NCBI GenBank assembly: GCA_004193205.1
Contig: RZUM01000004.1
Coordinates: 496,001-560,000 of the forward strand
Length of the DNA stretch: 64,000 nucleotides
Source of the DNA: Gordonia sediminis
GTDB lineage: Bacteria > Actinomycetota > Actinomycetes > Mycobacteriales > Mycobacteriaceae
Direction: 5' to 3'
Every line of letters starts with the position of its first letter. The first letter of the stretch is position 1. A model generated the notes under the pieces. The model worked only from the letters and a program-made list of their open reading frames with translations. It was not told the origin of the DNA and made no database searches. A program made the translations under genes and the position numbers. Of the stretch, positions 63,009-64,000 are shown in pieces.

Positions 63009-63063
63009 TGCGCGAGGGGGGACTTGAACCCCCACGTCCGAAGACACTGGAACCTAAATCCAG
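63009..63063 (-). repeat. Attachment junction: displaced 3' part of tRNA-Leu(TAG)
   Basis: On the minus strand the DNA reads as the 3' part of a leucine tRNA: anticodon stem CTGGA/TCCAG around loop TTTAGGT (anticodon TAG), long variable arm TGTCTTCGGACGT, T-arm GGGGG/CCCCC around TTCAAGT, acceptor strand CTCGCGC and A73. The matching 5' acceptor strand GCGCGAG is absent upstream of the anticodon stem, where unrelated sequence begins. So this is the host 3' end displaced by an element integrated at this tRNA and lying to the right. The intact tRNA-Leu should be at the far end of that element. Confidence 0.85.
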
Positions 63064-63067
63064 TACA

Positions 63068-63124
63068 TGACCTCTGTTTGCGCGTCTACACAGCACTGAC
63101 CTGCGGCGATGCCAACAGAGGTCA
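63068..63124. repeat. 11-bp inverted repeat beside the junction
   Basis: TGACCTCTGTT (63068-63078) and AACAGAGGTCA (63114-63124) are exact reverse complements 35 nt apart, starting five bases inside the element. TGACAC/TGTGTCA repeats follow at about 63131-63159. Such repeats next to att cores are often integrase or excisionase binding sites. Confidence 0.55.
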
Positions 63125-63174
63125 CGTCAAGTGACACGAGTTGTGTCAAGGATGTGTCAGCTGAGGCTTCGCGT

Positions 63175-63771
63175 CTATGCTCTATTGAGCAACCCCATCA
63201 GCTTGATAAGCGACGAGTTACCGCGCTCCCGCAAACCGTCAATCTCTTGCGCAAACTCGTCTTCCCAACCGCCGGTTCTCACTCGGTCAAGGAGCGTTAG
63301 AGCGTGAAGATGGTCGAGTACCAGCTGCTGGACGGTGTTCTGTACAGCCTTCCAGGCTTCACTAGTCGGCTTCACATGCGCAATCATATTCTCGGTATCC
63401 CGAACAACCCCCGATTCAAGCTCTTCTACATACGGGACACCTTCGTGGGTTGCATGCTCAATGACTAGTGCGGCTAACTGCCGGAAGCCATCCTCGACAC
63501 GTCGCTGTGCAGTTGTCTTGCTCAGAGGGAGCCGTGGTGATTCGTCTGGGATGTAGAGAGCACGCCTTGCGCAGATTCCAGATTCAGTAGGTCCAAGGTC
63601 ATATGCGAACCGAACTAGGAGTTCATACCGATCCTTGGCTCGAGGACGGTTCAACAGGATACCCAATGTAGGAACATCTGAACTCATGAGATGAGCTGGC
63701 GAAAGGCCGCCGAGTGTCCTAAGGCTGCGAAGCTCTGCAACGATGTTCTCAGTTGGAGTCGATCCTGTCAT
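63175..63771 (-). CDS. Unrecognised protein of the integrated element (198 aa)
   Basis: A 198-residue, mostly helical, cytoplasmic-looking protein with N-terminal LRSLRTLGGLSPAHLMSS and a long helical C-terminal half (EHATHEGVPYVEELESGVV onward). No catalytic motif or membrane segment is seen and no family is recognised. Base composition is clearly lower in GC than the host genes, with frequent A/T-ending codons, consistent with transfer. Four phased 10-bp repeats lie 18-57 nt upstream of its start. It may regulate or accompany the element. Confidence 0.65.
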   Translation of the reverse strand: MTGSTPTENIVAELRSLRTLGGLSPAHLMSSDVPTLGILLNRPRAKDRYELLVRFAYDLGPTESGICARRALYIPDESPRLPLSKTTAQRRVEDGFRQLAALVIEHATHEGVPYVEELESGVVRDTENMIAHVKPTSEAWKAVQNTVQQLVLDHLHALTLLDRVRTGGWEDEFAQEIDGLRERGNSSLIKLMGLLNRA

Positions 63772-63788
63772 AAATCATCGTCCAATCA

Positions 63789-63828
63789 GTGGGTCAATAT
63801 GGGTCCAGATGAGTCTATATGGGTCGTA
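63789..63828. promoter_or_regulatory. Four tandem 10-bp phased repeats
   Basis: Four contiguous 10-bp units read GTGGGTCAAT, ATGGGTCCAG, ATGAGTCTAT and ATGGGTCGTA (consensus ATGGGTC plus three variable bases). The spacing is one DNA turn per unit, upstream of the minus-strand gene at 63771. Such phasing fits a cooperative regulator array or iteron-like site. The rest of the stretch to 64000 has no gene visible; a TTGAA-N4-TTCAA dyad occurs at 63864-63877. Confidence 0.7.
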
Positions 63829-64000
63829 GCGCCCGCACACGACACCTATTGAGACGCGATGAATTGAAACGGTTCAACGTAGGTCGAAAGACTCAACGGG
63901 AACCAACTTAAGCCGATGTTCCCCTTCACATTGCATGCGCCTTGAAGCCGGTGGCAGTCTGAAGCTGCGCCAACCACCCGTATTGGCACTTTGTCAGACC

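Noticed and set aside
63066-63095. AGACGCGC block upstream of the tRNA-Leu anticodon stem, resembling a D-arm
   Set aside because: It is separated from the anticodon stem by about 16 extra bases and no matching acceptor strand exists upstream, so the tRNA is not intact.

Overview
The window is a high-GC actinobacterial chromosome segment, most likely from a mycolic-acid-forming member of Mycobacteriales close to Gordonia. That placement is inferred from a ~3,077-residue FAS-I, a CmrA-type mycolate reductase and two LdtMt2-type lipoprotein L,D-transpeptidases. The order cmrA, orn, ldtB, bcp, acpS, fas matches M. tuberculosis Rv2509 to Rv2524c. Genus assignment is inference; no rRNA is present.

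Region 1 (1-11,858) is the right end of a siphovirus-type prophage. A tightly overlapped run of minor-tail and tail-fibre genes (partial Dit-like protein, Gp37-like protein, several glycine-rich or collagen-like fibres) is followed by four small membrane-protein genes. These form two converging pairs, each a 4-TM protein followed by a 1-TM coiled-coil protein, whose stop codons touch. The prophage ends in a displaced 3' half of tRNA-Arg(CCT), which marks the attachment junction. Integrase, repressor, capsid and endolysin genes are not in view.

Region 2 (11,860-29,500) is host DNA: an NCS2 permease, an nsrR-hmp nitric-oxide defence pair, an ABC exporter, a PadR regulator with fadH, cmrA and orn, tRNA-His, a cofactor-less dioxygenase-like protein between two gene remnants, a DUF4185 secreted protein, two LdtMt2-type L,D-transpeptidases flanking tRNA-Lys, bcp and a TetR regulator.

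Region 3 (29,600-52,600) holds acpS-fas (fatty-acid supply for mycolates), a HIT protein with a class III sirtuin, a 1,387-residue helicase-nuclease of a defence-like architecture coupled to a Cys-less rhodanese, a DEAD-box helicase, a long-chain acyl-CoA ligase, an OpgC-like membrane acyltransferase, and a methyltransferase coupled to a small HTH protein that has a 22-bp palindrome upstream.

Region 4 (52,600-61,700) starts with a frameshifted membrane-anchored Ddn-like gene and an N-terminally truncated hydrolase. A myo-inositol-type catabolic cluster follows: LacI regulator, dehydrogenase, IolE-like, IolH-like, second dehydrogenase, second LacI regulator and a sugar/inositol MFS transporter. 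Clear palindromic operators sit in both divergent promoters.

Region 5 (61,800-64,000) has thymidine kinase and a HAD protein, then a displaced 3' part of tRNA-Leu(TAG). From there a lower-GC integrated element runs off the right edge, carrying one unrecognised gene and four helically phased 10-bp repeats. The window therefore lies between two separate tRNA-targeted integrations.
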